Of a stretch of 64,000 bases of DNA, positions 38,355 to 48,180 are shown in pieces. The DNA comes from Rhodoferax sp. U2-2l. GTDB taxonomy: Bacteria > Pseudomonadota > Gammaproteobacteria > Burkholderiales > Burkholderiaceae_C. The DNA lies in contig NZ_JAJCTH010000001.1 of NCBI RefSeq assembly GCF_020594515.1, positions 1 to 64,000 of the forward strand, given 5' to 3'. A program made the position numbers and the translations under genes. Each line of letters opens with the position of its first letter. Positions within the stretch are counted from its first letter, which is position 1. The notes below the pieces were generated by a model that was not told where the DNA came from, searched no databases, and worked only from the letters and a program-made list of their open reading frames with translations.

Positions 38355-40379
38355 ATGTGTATTTTGAAACGGGGACTGCAAGTGTTCACGCTGGCCGCCG
38401 TCACGGCCAGCCCAGCGATGGCCCAGGCAAACGTGCCATGGGGTGTTGACCTGCTCAACCCCCAGAGCATGGGTGTGGCCTGGCTGCTGCTGGCGCTGGT
38501 GGCGCTGCTGCTGGGTGTCTGGCATGTGATATTGCGCCGCCAACTCAAGGCGCAGGCGCGCGCGTTGTCAGACGCGCAGACGGCGCTGGCGCAGGCATAC
38601 CAAACCTCGCAGCGTGCGCTGGCCGAGCACCAGGCCATGCTCCACAACGAGATGGTGGGGATTGCGCGCGTGTCCGACCGCAAACATGTGTGGGTGAACC
38701 GCGCGTTGGAGGCCATGTTGGGGTATGGCCATGGCGAGCTGGTGGGCTTGGCCACCCGCGTGGCCTACCCCAGCGAGGCCAGTTTTCAGGCACTGGGTGA
38801 ACAAGCCTACCCGGTCATGGCAGAGGGCAAAGTATTTCGTGCCCGCACCGAGCTCAAGCGCCGGGATGGCAGTGCCGTCTGGGTCGAGCTCAGTGGTGCC
38901 ATCCTGGACGCCAGCACGAGCGAGTCGGTGTGGCTGTTTCTGGATGTCACCGAGCGCCAGCGGGCGCAAGCTGTGCGGGAAGAGGCGGCGCAGCGCCTGG
39001 AAAAGCTGGCCAACCGGATTCCGGGCTTGGTCTACCAGTTTTTGTTGCGCCCCGACGGCAGCGCTTGCCTGCCTTACGCCAGTGACGCCATTCTGCAGGT
39101 GCTGCGGGTCAACCCGGAAGACGTGCGGCAAGACGCCAGCGCTGTTCTGGCGCAGACGCACCCGGACGACGCGGCGCAGTTTCAAGCCTCCATCCAGGCC
39201 TCGGCGCGTGATCTGACGCCCTGGCAGCATGAATACCGCATGGTGTTTGACGACGCCAGCGTGCGCTGGCTGTACGGCAATTCCGTGCCCGAGCGGCTGG
39301 ACGATGGCTCGGTGCTGTGGCACGGCTTCATCACCGACATCACCGAACGCAAAGCCGCCGACGAGCGCTTGCGCCAGCTCTCAAGGTCGGTGGAGCAGGC
39401 GCCGGTGTCCATTGTGATCACCGATCTGCAGGGCAACATCCTGTACGCCAACCCATCGTTCACCCGCAATACCGGTTACACGCTGGAAGAGGCCAAGGGG
39501 CACAACCCGCGCATCCTCAAATCCGGCCTGACGCCGCCTGAAACCTACACCGAGCTATGGGACACCGTCAGCCAGGGCGGCGTCTGGCAGGGTGAGCTGC
39601 ACAACCGGCGCAAAGACGGTGATCTGTTCATCGAACACGCGGTCATTGCGCCGGTGCTGGACGCGGGTGGCAAGATCAGCCATTACGTGGCGGTCAAAGA
39701 AGACATCACCCAGCGCAAGCAGGCCGACATGGCGCTGCAGGCCTCGCTGCGGGAGAAGGTGGCCTTGCTCAATGAGGTGCATCACCGGGTCAAAAACAAC
39801 CTGCAGGTCATCACCAGCCTGCTGCGCCTGGAAGTGGCCCGCAGTGTCCAGCCCGACACCCATACCGTGCTGAAAGACATGCAGGGCCGCATTTACGCCA
39901 TGGCGCTGCTGCACGAGAGCCTGTACCGCTCGGGCACCTTTGCCTCGGTGGAGCTGGGCGCCTACCTCAAGCAGCTGGCCACCCAGACGTTTCGCACCCA
40001 GTCCGGGCTGGGCGGCGATGTGCGGCTGGTGCTGGAGATGGCGGCGATCAACGTCGGCATGGACCAGGCAGCACCGTGCGGGCTGCTGGTCAACGAACTG
40101 TTGTCCAACTGCCTGAAGCACGGTTTTCCTGACCGCCGTTCGGGTGAGGTGGTGGTCAGCCTGCAGCCCACCGCCCGGGACGGTTGGTGGAAACTGGCGG
40201 TGCGCGACACCGGGGTGGGTTTGCCGCCAGACTTCGAGGCCCGGCGCGCCCAGTCTCTGGGTCTGCAACTGGTGTCAGACCTGGCGCGTCAGCTCGGGGG
40301 CCAGCTCAACGTGGGCGCCGGGCCGGGGGCCGACTTCTCGGTGGTGTTCCATCTTCAGGTGTTTCACCTGCCTGACTAG
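38355..40379 (+). CDS. Membrane PAS sensor kinase of the HisKA_2/HWE type
   Basis: A 674-residue kinase. It begins with a signal-like segment (LQVFTLAAVTASPAMAQ), a short external loop and a transmembrane helix (AWLLLALVALLLGVWHVIL). Three PAS domains follow (about 90-205, 220-345, 350-470). The phosphoacceptor region LNEVHHRVKNNLQVITSLL is the HisKA_2 signature, and the ATPase domain has NELLSNCLKHGFP and DTGVGLPPDF. The ATG at 38355 is preferred over TTG at 38328. The receiver gene after the 135-base gap is a candidate partner. Confidence 0.85.
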   Translation: MCILKRGLQVFTLAAVTASPAMAQANVPWGVDLLNPQSMGVAWLLLALVALLLGVWHVILRRQLKAQARALSDAQTALAQAYQTSQRALAEHQAMLHNEMVGIARVSDRKHVWVNRALEAMLGYGHGELVGLATRVAYPSEASFQALGEQAYPVMAEGKVFRARTELKRRDGSAVWVELSGAILDASTSESVWLFLDVTERQRAQAVREEAAQRLEKLANRIPGLVYQFLLRPDGSACLPYASDAILQVLRVNPEDVRQDASAVLAQTHPDDAAQFQASIQASARDLTPWQHEYRMVFDDASVRWLYGNSVPERLDDGSVLWHGFITDITERKAADERLRQLSRSVEQAPVSIVITDLQGNILYANPSFTRNTGYTLEEAKGHNPRILKSGLTPPETYTELWDTVSQGGVWQGELHNRRKDGDLFIEHAVIAPVLDAGGKISHYVAVKEDITQRKQADMALQASLREKVALLNEVHHRVKNNLQVITSLLRLEVARSVQPDTHTVLKDMQGRIYAMALLHESLYRSGTFASVELGAYLKQLATQTFRTQSGLGGDVRLVLEMAAINVGMDQAAPCGLLVNELLSNCLKHGFPDRRSGEVVVSLQPTARDGWWKLAVRDTGVGLPPDFEARRAQSLGLQLVSDLARQLGGQLNVGAGPGADFSVVFHLQVFHLPD

Positions 40380-40514
40380 GGTGTTGGCCTGATACCGTGC
40401 CAGACCGGCTGTCCCTAAAGTACGGCACATGTTCAGTCAAACAGTCCACTGTCCCTTGACCCACCCGGCCCCCGCGTCGGCCCGGCCCGCAGCGACGCTG
40501 TGCAGGAGCCGCTC

Positions 40515-40901
40515 ATGACCCTGCGGATCATGCTGGTGGACGACAACCTGACCTTCATGGCGTCGGTCAAAAAAACACTCCGTCTGGTGCCCAACACCCT
40601 GGTGGTGGCCGAGGCCCACAATGGCCGCGAGGCGCTGGCTCTGGCGCAGCAATGTCAGCCCGACCTGATGCTGCTGGATATCGTCATGCCCGGTCTGACC
40701 GGGCTGGACGTGGCGCGCGACATGCAAGGCTGGGCCCACGCGCCACAGGTGCTGTTTCTTTCCATGCACGACAACGAGTCTTACCGCCTGGCGGCCCAGT
40801 CACTGGGTGCCCTGGGACTGGTGGGCAAGGCCAATTTTGTGACGGAGCTGCTGCCCTTCATCACCGGTCTGGCCGAAGCATCGACCGAGGTGGCGCCATG
40901 A
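40515..40901 (+). CDS. Single-domain response regulator
   Basis: A 128-residue stand-alone receiver with [23 protein letters not shown] (phospho-Asp), FLSMHDNES and a Lys in LVGKANF; the residues after this Lys differ from the usual KP-S/F. The ATG at 40515 has CAGGAG upstream. Its stop overlaps the following MCP-like gene as ATGA, making it the first gene of the chemosensory operon. It may accept phosphate from the HWE-type kinase upstream or from CheA. Confidence 0.88.
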   Translation: MTLRIMLVDDNLTFMASVKKTLRLVPNTLVVAEAHNGREALALAQQCQPDLMLLDIVMPGLTGLDVARDMQGWAHAPQVLFLSMHDNESYRLAAQSLGALGLVGKANFVTELLPFITGLAEASTEVAP

Positions 40902-42049
40902 GATCGGCCGTTCCCGCTGATCTGCACCGTTATGACCCAGCCGCCCTGGGCCTGGTGGCGGCCTTGCTGCTGCTGTGGCAGGGCCAGGCCAGCCTGCTCT
41001 CGCTCATCCTGGCGTTGTTGATGCTGGCCGGTGGTGCGGGGATGAGCTGGCTGCTGGCGAAGAGGGAAGCGGCGCTGCAACGTGCCGTGGATGATTATCT
41101 GGCGAGCCAATCCGCCTACAGCGCCGAGGTGGTGCCGGTCTGGAACGGTCATATCGAATCGTCCCGCGAGCAGATGGAAGTGGCGGTCAACGCCTTGTCA
41201 GAGCGTTTTGGCGGCATTGTGGACAAGCTGGATGTGGCTTTGCGCACCGCCGCGCAGGAAACCGACGCGGTCGACAGCAGCAGCAGCCTGATGGCGGTGT
41301 TTGCCAAAAGCGAGCAGGACCTGACCGCCTTGATCGCGGTGCAGGAAACCGCCATGAAAAACATGGCGCAGATGCTGGTCAAGGTGCAGGGCTTGGACCG
41401 CTTTGTGGTGGAGTTGCAGGACATGGCCTCGGATGTGGCCCGGATTGCGCAGCAGACCAACTTGCTGGCCCTGAACGCGGCCATTGAAGCCGCCCGCGCG
41501 GGGGACCTGGGTCGCGGTTTTGCCGTGGTGGCCAAAGAGTTCCGCATGTTGTCCAACCAGTCGGGTGACACCGGGCGCAAGATTGCCGAGAAAGTCAAGG
41601 TCATCAGTGCGGCGATTGTGGAGACCTGCAGTGTGGTGCATGACTCGGTGCAGGCAGAAGACACCTCACTGGAAACCGCCCACGCCACCATCAACCGGGT
41701 GGTGTCTGATTTCAAAGGCATCACCGAATCTTTCCAGCGCTCCCGCGACGTGCTGCATGGCGAGAGCCTGAGCATCCAGTCCGAGGTGAACCAGGCGCTG
41801 GTGCAGATGCAGTTTCAGGACCGTGTCAGCCAGATCCTGACGCAAGTGATCAAAAACATTGAACGTTTGCCCGCTGTGCTGCAAACCACACAGCAGGTGT
41901 ACGCCCAGACGCGCCTACTTGAAGCGCATGACCCGCAGGAGATGCTTGCCGAAATGAAAAAAACCTATGTGATGGCGGACCAACACGTCATCCACGCAGG
42001 CGGCAAAGTGGTTCAGAGCAGCAGTGATAACGAGATCAGTTTTTTCTAG
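40898..42049 (+). CDS. MCP-like signalling protein without ligand domain
   Basis: A 383-residue protein with two closely spaced hydrophobic helices (about 16-30 and 33-52) and no periplasmic domain or HAMP, then an MCP signalling coiled coil. The tip [22 protein letters not shown] is conserved, but the receptor is shorter than normal. The C-terminal ~100 residues ([20 protein letters not shown]) are not typical of MCPs. It may sense within the membrane or cytoplasm, or serve as an adaptor. It ends SSDNEISFF, lacking a CheR tether. ATG at 40898 overlaps the receiver stop. Confidence 0.82.
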   Translation: MRSAVPADLHRYDPAALGLVAALLLLWQGQASLLSLILALLMLAGGAGMSWLLAKREAALQRAVDDYLASQSAYSAEVVPVWNGHIESSREQMEVAVNALSERFGGIVDKLDVALRTAAQETDAVDSSSSLMAVFAKSEQDLTALIAVQETAMKNMAQMLVKVQGLDRFVVELQDMASDVARIAQQTNLLALNAAIEAARAGDLGRGFAVVAKEFRMLSNQSGDTGRKIAEKVKVISAAIVETCSVVHDSVQAEDTSLETAHATINRVVSDFKGITESFQRSRDVLHGESLSIQSEVNQALVQMQFQDRVSQILTQVIKNIERLPAVLQTTQQVYAQTRLLEAHDPQEMLAEMKKTYVMADQHVIHAGGKVVQSSSDNEISFF

Positions 42050-42059
42050 AGGACGAACC

Positions 42060-42428
42060 ATGGCCAAGACCATCATGATTGTTGACGACTCCGCCTCGAT
42101 GCGACGGGTGGTCGGCATTGCGCTCAAGGGCGCGGGCTACGACGTGCTGGAAGGGGTGGATGGCCGCGACGCGTTAGCCAAACTCACCGGCCAGAAGGTG
42201 CACCTGATCATCAGCGACGTGAACATGCCGGTGATGGACGGCATCACCTTCCTGAAATCGGTCAAGCAGATGCCGGCCTACAAGTTCACCCCGGTGATCA
42301 TGCTCACCACCGAGTCGGAAGAGTCCAAAAAGCGTGAAGGCCAGTCGGCCGGGGCTCGCGCCTGGGTGGTCAAGCCGTTCCAGCCGGAACGCCTGGTGGA
42401 CGCTGTGCAAAGGCTGTGTCTGCCATGA
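42060..42428 (+). CDS. CheY-type response regulator
   Basis: A 122-residue receiver of the chemotaxis CheY class: IMIVDDSASMRR, phospho-Asp in LIISDVNMPVMDG, Thr in MLTTESEES and Lys in AWVVKPFQPE. The ATG at 42060 is preceded by AGAGGA. It lies 10 bases after the MCP-like gene and overlaps the STAS gene as ATGA. It is the most likely phosphate acceptor of CheA; whether it acts on a flagellar motor, pili or another output cannot be told. Confidence 0.92.
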   Translation: MAKTIMIVDDSASMRRVVGIALKGAGYDVLEGVDGRDALAKLTGQKVHLIISDVNMPVMDGITFLKSVKQMPAYKFTPVIMLTTESEESKKREGQSAGARAWVVKPFQPERLVDAVQRLCLP

Positions 42429-42736
42429 GCGCCGCCAACGTCTTGAAGATTGATGGCGAGCTGACCATCTTTCGCGCCATGGAACTCAAGCCCGCTTGCC
42501 TGGCGCAGCCGCCGGTCACCGAGATCGACCTCTCGGGCGTGACCGACCTCGACACCGCCGGCGTGCAACTGCTGATGCTGGCCAAAAAAACCGCGCTGGC
42601 CCAGGGCCGCGATGTGCGTCTGGTGGGGCACAGTGCGGCGGTGATCGATGTGTTTGAGCTGCTCAATGTGGCCGCTTATTTTGGTGACCATCTGGTGATG
42701 GATTCGCGGACCCCAGCCACCGGCGCAAGGAGCTGA
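42425..42736 (+). CDS. STAS-domain protein
   Basis: A 103-residue single STAS domain, the fold of anti-sigma-factor antagonists and of lipid-asymmetry protein MlaB. Seen are VLKIDGELTIFRAMEL, the phosphorylatable-position loop DLSGVTDLDTAGVQLL (Thr in DTAG, where SpoIIAA has Ser), and FELLNVAAYFG. It overlaps cheY by four bases and precedes cheA by one base, so it belongs to the chemosensory operon. Such STAS genes occur in other betaproteobacterial che clusters, but their role is unclear. Confidence 0.8.
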   Translation: MSAANVLKIDGELTIFRAMELKPACLAQPPVTEIDLSGVTDLDTAGVQLLMLAKKTALAQGRDVRLVGHSAAVIDVFELLNVAAYFGDHLVMDSRTPATGARS

Positions 42737-42737
42737 C

Positions 42738-44927
42738 ATGAGCCTGGACATGGACGACGCACTGGAGATGTTCCTGGTCGAGAGCCGCGAGTTGCTGGGC
42801 GACATGGAAACCGCGCTGCTGGCCCTGGAAGGCGCCGACGACAAAACCGAGATGGTCAACGCCATCTTTCGCGCGGCCCACACCATCAAGGGGTCGAGTG
42901 GCCTGTTCAGCCTGGACCATGTGGTGGCCTTCACCCATGTGGTGGAAAGCGTGCTGGACAAGGTGCGCGCCGACCAGATCGCGCTGTCGGACAAACTGGT
43001 GGTGTTGCTGCTCGGTTGCAGCGACCATATCGGTTCACTGATTGACGGCGTGGCCGCAGGCGAACTGGCGGGCACGCCCGAGCTGCTGGCAGCGGGTGAG
43101 CCACTGGTCACCCAGTTGCGCGCTTTCCTGGACGCGGCCAAAGCCGCAGCACAGGCCCAGAACGCGCCAGACCCGTCGCGCCAGATGCCTACTGCCGATA
43201 CCGAGCAGGTGCAGCGCATCCACGGCGACACGGCCAACGCCGACCACTGGCACATCTCGCTGCGCTTCGGCCCGGACGTGCTGCGCAATGGCATGGACCC
43301 GCTGTCCTTCATCCGTTACCTGGGCACCATGGGCCGGGTGGTGGCGATTGAGACCGTGACGGATGGCCTGCCGGACGCTGAGCACATGGACCCCGAACTG
43401 TGTTACCTGGGCTTTGAACTGGCGTTTCAGACCCAGGTGGACAAAGCCAAGATCGAGCAAGTCTTCGAATTTGTGCAGGATGATTGCCGGGTGGTGATCT
43501 TGCCGCCACACAGCCTGATCTCCGAATACGTGAGCCTGCTCAATCTGCAGCAGGGCGACGCCGCCCGCCTGGGCGACATGCTGGTGCGCTGCGGCACGCT
43601 CACCCCGCACGAGTTGGACATGGCGCTCAACACCCAGGTGGACGCACCCAACACACCGATTGGCACCATTCTGGTGGAGCAGGGCTCGGTCCAGCCCGAG
43701 GTGGTGGAGGCCGCACTCACCAAACAGAAACAGGTCAAGGAAGCCGGTGCCACCGAGAGCAAGTCCATCCGCGTGGATGCCGACAAGCTCGACCAGCTCA
43801 TCAACCTGGTGGGGGAGTTGATCATCGCCGGTGCCAGCGTCAACATGATCGCGCACCGCTCGCGCGTGATCGAGCTGACCGAGGCCACCTCCAAACTCGC
43901 CACGCTGGTGGAAGAAGTGCGCGACAGCGCGCTGCAGTTGCGCATGGTGCGCATCGGCGCCACCTTCAACCGCTTCCAGCGCGTGGTGCACGACGTGTCG
44001 CGTGACCTGGGCAAAGACATCACCCTGGTGATCGACGGCGAAGACACCGAGCTGGACAAAACCGTGGTCGAAAAAATTGGCGACCCGCTGATGCACCTGG
44101 TGCGCAACAGCATGGACCACGGCATCGAGAGCGCCGAGGTGCGTGCCGCCCGGGGCAAACCCGCCCAAGGCACTTTGAAGCTCAACGCTTACCACGACTC
44201 AGGCGCCATCGTCATCAGCGTCGAAGACGACGGTGGTGGTTTGAAGCGCGACAAAATTTTGGCCAAAGCCATTGAACGTGGCCTGGTCGATGCGAGCCAT
44301 CATCTGACCGACGCCGAGGTCTACGGGCTGATCTTCGAGCCGGGTTTCTCCACCGCCGAGAAGGTCACCAACCTGTCGGGTCGCGGCGTCGGTCTGGATG
44401 TGGTCAAACGCAACATCACCGCCCTGCGCGGCACCGTGGGCATCAACAGCGAGGAGGGCGTGGGCACCATCGTCACCGTGCGCCTGCCGCTCACCCTGGC
44501 CATCATCGACGGCTTTCTGGTGGGGGTGGATAAATCGGTTTACGCCATTCCCCTGGACATGATCGAGGAATGTGTGGCCTACAGCGCCGAGCCCGGTCAC
44601 GACTACACCAACCTGCGCGGCGAAGTGCTGCCGTTCATCCGGATTCGTGAGTTGTTCTCGGTGCCGGGCAAACCGGCCAAGGGTGAAAACATTGTGGTGC
44701 TCAAACACGCTGGGCAAAAAGCCGGGCTGGTGGTGGACACCTTGCTGGGTGAGTTCCAGACGGTCATCAAACCGCTGGGGCAGATGTTTGCGCAAAGCAA
44801 ATGCATCAGCGGCTCCACCATCCTGGGCAGCGGCGATGTGGCCCTGATTCTGGATGTGCCGGCCTTGGTACGCCAGGCCATGAGCAAGAGTGGCCAGGCG
44901 CCACCTGAGCGCACGGTGGTGGGTTGA
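42738..44927 (+). CDS. cheA: Chemotaxis histidine kinase CheA with MshEN-like insert
   Basis: Central kinase of the chemosensory array, 729 residues. P1 carries the phosphoacceptor His in [15 protein letters not shown] near residue 47. A P2-like domain spans about 170-262 ([20 protein letters not shown]). At 277-330 lie two successive motifs, [21 protein letters not shown] and [21 protein letters not shown], resembling MshEN c-di-GMP-binding repeats. P3 dimerisation follows ([18 protein letters not shown]). P4 is the ATPase ([28 protein letters not shown]), and P5 the CheW-like coupling domain. The insert is not part of standard CheA and is inferred from motif spacing alone. ATG start at 42738. 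Confidence 0.93.
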   Translation: MSLDMDDALEMFLVESRELLGDMETALLALEGADDKTEMVNAIFRAAHTIKGSSGLFSLDHVVAFTHVVESVLDKVRADQIALSDKLVVLLLGCSDHIGSLIDGVAAGELAGTPELLAAGEPLVTQLRAFLDAAKAAAQAQNAPDPSRQMPTADTEQVQRIHGDTANADHWHISLRFGPDVLRNGMDPLSFIRYLGTMGRVVAIETVTDGLPDAEHMDPELCYLGFELAFQTQVDKAKIEQVFEFVQDDCRVVILPPHSLISEYVSLLNLQQGDAARLGDMLVRCGTLTPHELDMALNTQVDAPNTPIGTILVEQGSVQPEVVEAALTKQKQVKEAGATESKSIRVDADKLDQLINLVGELIIAGASVNMIAHRSRVIELTEATSKLATLVEEVRDSALQLRMVRIGATFNRFQRVVHDVSRDLGKDITLVIDGEDTELDKTVVEKIGDPLMHLVRNSMDHGIESAEVRAARGKPAQGTLKLNAYHDSGAIVISVEDDGGGLKRDKILAKAIERGLVDASHHLTDAEVYGLIFEPGFSTAEKVTNLSGRGVGLDVVKRNITALRGTVGINSEEGVGTIVTVRLPLTLAIIDGFLVGVDKSVYAIPLDMIEECVAYSAEPGHDYTNLRGEVLPFIRIRELFSVPGKPAKGENIVVLKHAGQKAGLVVDTLLGEFQTVIKPLGQMFAQSKCISGSTILGSGDVALILDVPALVRQAMSKSGQAPPERTVVG

Positions 44928-44961
44928 GTTCAGTCAACGGTTTGAAATGTTTGGTTTTTTT

Positions 44962-44967
44962 AAGGGG
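44962..44967 (+). promoter_or_regulatory. Shine-Dalgarno that fixes the poly-HAMP receptor start
   Basis: AAGGGG lies 6 bases before the ATG at 44974. An in-frame ATG at 44947 and a longer frame into cheA have no such site. Confidence 0.6.
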
Positions 44968-44973
44968 TTCGTC

Positions 44974-47559
44974 ATGTTTGCGAATATGAAAATTGGTGTG
45001 CGGCTGGCCATCGGCTTTGGCATCACGCTGCTGCTGTTGGTGGTCATTGCGGTCCTGGGCATCACGCGTTTGACGGACCTCAACGCCAGCCTGGACCAGA
45101 TCGTGAATGACCGCTACCCCAAATCGGTTCAGGCCACCGATGTGATTCGGGCCATGAACCAGGTGGGCATCATCAGCCGCAACCTGCTGCTGCAAACCGA
45201 CCCGGCAGACCGCAAACGCCTGACGGACGAGATCACCGAACAGCGCAAGGTGATCAGTGAGAACATTGAAAAGCTGGAGGCCACCGTGCGCTCCGATGAG
45301 GGCAAACGCCTGATCGCTGACATGAAATCAGCGCGTGCCGATTACGTGGGCACGCTGGAGTTGCTTTTGGGCATGATCGCCCGCAACGACAACGAGTCGG
45401 CCAAAACGCTGGTCTACGGTGACATGGGCAAGAACTACGTGGCTTATACCGGTGCCGTCCGTAAGCTGATCGAGTTCCAGGAAAGCATGATGATCAAGGC
45501 TGGAAAAGATGCCGAGGTGGCTGCCAGTTCATCGCAAACCCTGTTGATTACGCTGAGTGTGGTCGCCCTGGTGCTGGCGGCGTTGATTGGCTGGATCATC
45601 ACCCGCTCCATCACCGGCCCGACCCGCAAGCTGATGGAAGGTGCTGAAAAGATGGCGGCTGGCAATTTTGACTTCAAGCTCGACATCAACAGCAAAGACG
45701 AGATCGGTGCCCTGGCCCAGTCCGTGGGGGCCATGCAAACCGCCGTGCAAGCCATGATCGCCGATGCCAACATGCTCTCCAAGGCGGCGGTGGAAGGCAA
45801 ACTCGCCACCCGCGCCGATGCCGGCAAACATCAGGGCGATTTCCAGAAGATTGTGGCTGGTGTCAACCACACGCTGGACGCCGTGATCGGCCCGCTGAAT
45901 GTGACGGCCAAGTATGTGGATGACATCTCCAAGGGCGTGATTCCGCCCGTGATCACCGACAACTACAACGGTGACTTCAACCTGATCAAGAACAACCTCA
46001 ATGCCATGGTCAAGATGATGAGCGAACTGCTGGCGCAGACCGACATCATCATTCAAGGCGCAGCCAACGGCGAGCTGGAAAAGCGGGCCGATGCCACCAA
46101 GTTTGTCGGCGGCTGGAACAAGCTGGTACTGGGCGTCAACGAGACCGTCACCAACATCGTCAACCCCCTGAACGTGACCGCCGACTATGTCGAGCGCATC
46201 TCCAAGGGCGACATGCCACCCAAGATCACTGCCGCCTACAGCGGCGACTACAACATCATCAAAAACAACCTGAACGCTCTGATCGACGCCACCAACGCCC
46301 AAGCCGCCGCGGCCCAAGCCATCTCCAAGGGTGACCTGACCGCGCAAGTGACTGTGCGCAGTGAAGGCGACATGCTGGCCAAGGCGTTGATTGACGTGAT
46401 CAAGGCCGTGAACGCGCTGGTGGCCGACGGCATGTTGCTGGCCAAAGCCACGGTGGATGGTGACCTGGCCGTGCGGGCCGATGCCACCAAACACCAGGGC
46501 GACTTCCGCAAAGTGGTGGAAGGCCTCAATGCCGTGATGGTGGCGGTCAACACCCCGGTGCAAGAGCTGCGAGAAGTTTTGGGCGCCCTGGAAGGCGGCG
46601 ACCTGACCGTGTCGATGAAGAAAAACTACGCCGGGACTTGGGACGAGCTGAAATCGGCCATGACCAACATGCAGAAGAAGCTGGTCGAAGTGGTGACCGA
46701 TGTCAACAGCGGTGCCCAAGCCCTGGCTAGCGCCTCGGAAGAAGTGAGTGCCACCGCCCAGAGCCTGAGCCAAGCGGCCAGCGAACAAGCAGCCGGCGTG
46801 GAAGAAACCAGTGCCAGCATCGAGCAGATGACCTCCAGCATCGCCCAGAACACCGAAAACGCCAAGATCACCGACGGCATGGCCAGCAAGGCCGCCAAGG
46901 ACGCGGCGGATGGTGGCGAGGCGGTGGAAGCCACGGTCACGGCCATGAAGCAGATTGCCCAGAAAATCGGCATCATTGACGACATCGCCGCGCAGACCAA
47001 CCTGCTGGCCCTGAATGCCGCGATTGAAGCCGCCCGGGCCGGTGAACATGGCAAGGGTTTTGCCGTGGTCGCCGCCGAAGTGCGCAAACTGGCCGAACGC
47101 AGCCAGATTGCCGCCCAGGAAATTGGCGAGGTGGCCGGCAGCAGCGTGGCGCTGGCTGAAAAAGCCGGCAAGCTGTTGGCCGAGATCGTGCCCAACATCC
47201 GCAAGACCAGCGACCTGGTGCAAGAGATCACCGCTGCCTCCACCGAGCAAAGCAGCGGTGTGGGCCAGATCAACTCGGCGGTCAGCCAGCTCAATACCAC
47301 CACGCAACAGAACGCCTCCAGCTCCGAAGAGCTGGCGGCCACCAGCGAGGAGATGAGCAGTCAGGCCGAGCAACTGCAGCAGACCATGAGTTTCTTCAAG
47401 CTCGACAGCTCAGCCATGAGCCGGGGTGTGCAGCACCAGGTGCGCAAGAGCAGTGCCAGTTCCCGGCCTGCCAGACCCGCAGCTGCCGCCCGGCCAGCCC
47501 ACAGCCATGCCACAGCCAGCCCTGACGATCTGGATGAATCCCAGTTCACCAAGTTCTGA
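44974..47559 (+). CDS. Poly-HAMP methyl-accepting chemotaxis protein
   Basis: An 861-residue receptor. Helix 1 (about 9-30), a periplasmic four-helix-bundle domain (31-188), helix 2 (190-210) and HAMP come first. At about 265-545 is a series of further HAMP-like units (repeats of [13 protein letters not shown] and NNLNAMV-type segments). The signalling hairpin follows, with tip [21 protein letters not shown]. The flexible Ser/Ala/Pro-rich tail ends in QFTKF, fitting the CheR-tether pattern x-[HFYW]-x-x-[HFYW]. From 46691 on it is a near copy of the receptor ending at 49836. It lies 46 bases after cheA and 12 bases before cheW. Confidence 0.92.
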   Translation: MFANMKIGVRLAIGFGITLLLLVVIAVLGITRLTDLNASLDQIVNDRYPKSVQATDVIRAMNQVGIISRNLLLQTDPADRKRLTDEITEQRKVISENIEKLEATVRSDEGKRLIADMKSARADYVGTLELLLGMIARNDNESAKTLVYGDMGKNYVAYTGAVRKLIEFQESMMIKAGKDAEVAASSSQTLLITLSVVALVLAALIGWIITRSITGPTRKLMEGAEKMAAGNFDFKLDINSKDEIGALAQSVGAMQTAVQAMIADANMLSKAAVEGKLATRADAGKHQGDFQKIVAGVNHTLDAVIGPLNVTAKYVDDISKGVIPPVITDNYNGDFNLIKNNLNAMVKMMSELLAQTDIIIQGAANGELEKRADATKFVGGWNKLVLGVNETVTNIVNPLNVTADYVERISKGDMPPKITAAYSGDYNIIKNNLNALIDATNAQAAAAQAISKGDLTAQVTVRSEGDMLAKALIDVIKAVNALVADGMLLAKATVDGDLAVRADATKHQGDFRKVVEGLNAVMVAVNTPVQELREVLGALEGGDLTVSMKKNYAGTWDELKSAMTNMQKKLVEVVTDVNSGAQALASASEEVSATAQSLSQAASEQAAGVEETSASIEQMTSSIAQNTENAKITDGMASKAAKDAADGGEAVEATVTAMKQIAQKIGIIDDIAAQTNLLALNAAIEAARAGEHGKGFAVVAAEVRKLAERSQIAAQEIGEVAGSSVALAEKAGKLLAEIVPNIRKTSDLVQEITAASTEQSSGVGQINSAVSQLNTTTQQNASSSEELAATSEEMSSQAEQLQQTMSFFKLDSSAMSRGVQHQVRKSSASSRPARPAAAARPAHSHATASPDDLDESQFTKF

Positions 47560-48100
47560 CGGGAGCCGACCATGAACGCACTGGTCAAAGCTGACAAAAA
47601 AGGGTTGGGTCACCAGGTGGCCACCCAGGCGGCGGTGGAGGAAAAGCAGTACCTGACCTTCATGTTGGGTGGCGAGATGTTTTCCATCAGCATCCTGAGC
47701 ATCAAGGAGATCATCTGGTACGCCAACCTGACCGAGGTGCCGATGATGCCCGCGTGTATTCGCGGCGTGATCAACCTGCGCGGGGCGGTGGTGCCGGTGA
47801 TGGACCTGTCCAACCGCTTCGGCAAGCCCTCCACACCGGTGGTCAAGAGCACCTGCATCGTCATCATCGAGGTGCCCACCACCGTGGAGGGCGAGCACCA
47901 GAACATGGGCGTGGTAGTGGATTCGGTGCAAGCGGTGCTGGAGATTCCGACCACCGAGATTGAGCCTGCGCCGAGTTTTGGCGCCAAGATCCGCTCCGAC
48001 TTCATTGAGGGCATTGCCAAAGTCAACGGCAAGTTTGTCATCCTGCTCAACGTCAACCGCGTGCTTTCCACCGAAGAGATTGGTCAGATGGGGCAGGTGG
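46691..48100 (+). repeat. Tandem duplication, copy A (MCP signalling domain plus cheW)
   Basis: From [14 protein letters not shown] of the poly-HAMP receptor through most of cheW, this segment recurs at 48971-50377 with an offset of 2280 bases, falling to 2277 after one codon is lost in the receptor tail. Long identical DNA runs alternate with stretches differing at many third positions. Confidence 0.9.
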
Positions 48101-48135
48101 TCTCAACTGATCAATTCTCCAATCAGGCAAGTTAA
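47572..48135 (+). CDS. cheW: Chemotaxis coupling protein CheW, copy 1
   Basis: Adaptor linking receptors to CheA. The 187-residue protein has a ~20-residue N-terminal extension before the SH3-like double barrel (YLTFMLGGEMFSISILSIKE, ACIRGVINLRGAVVPVMDLS, VVVDSVQAVLEI, DFIEGIAKVNGKFVILLN). ATG at 47572 preceded by GGGAG. It differs from copy 2 at about seven positions before the tails diverge (VSTDQFSNQAS here). The genes form an mcp-cheW pair with 12-base spacing. Confidence 0.94.
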   Translation: MNALVKADKKGLGHQVATQAAVEEKQYLTFMLGGEMFSISILSIKEIIWYANLTEVPMMPACIRGVINLRGAVVPVMDLSNRFGKPSTPVVKSTCIVIIEVPTTVEGEHQNMGVVVDSVQAVLEIPTTEIEPAPSFGAKIRSDFIEGIAKVNGKFVILLNVNRVLSTEEIGQMGQVVSTDQFSNQAS

Positions 48136-48180
48136 TCCTCCATCTATCGTTACTAAAAATTACACATCGGAAAATTCGAA

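Noticed and set aside
40380..40514. CTAAAGT resembling a flagellar -35 ahead of the chemosensory operon
   Set aside because: No matching -10 (GCCGATAA-like) at the required distance.
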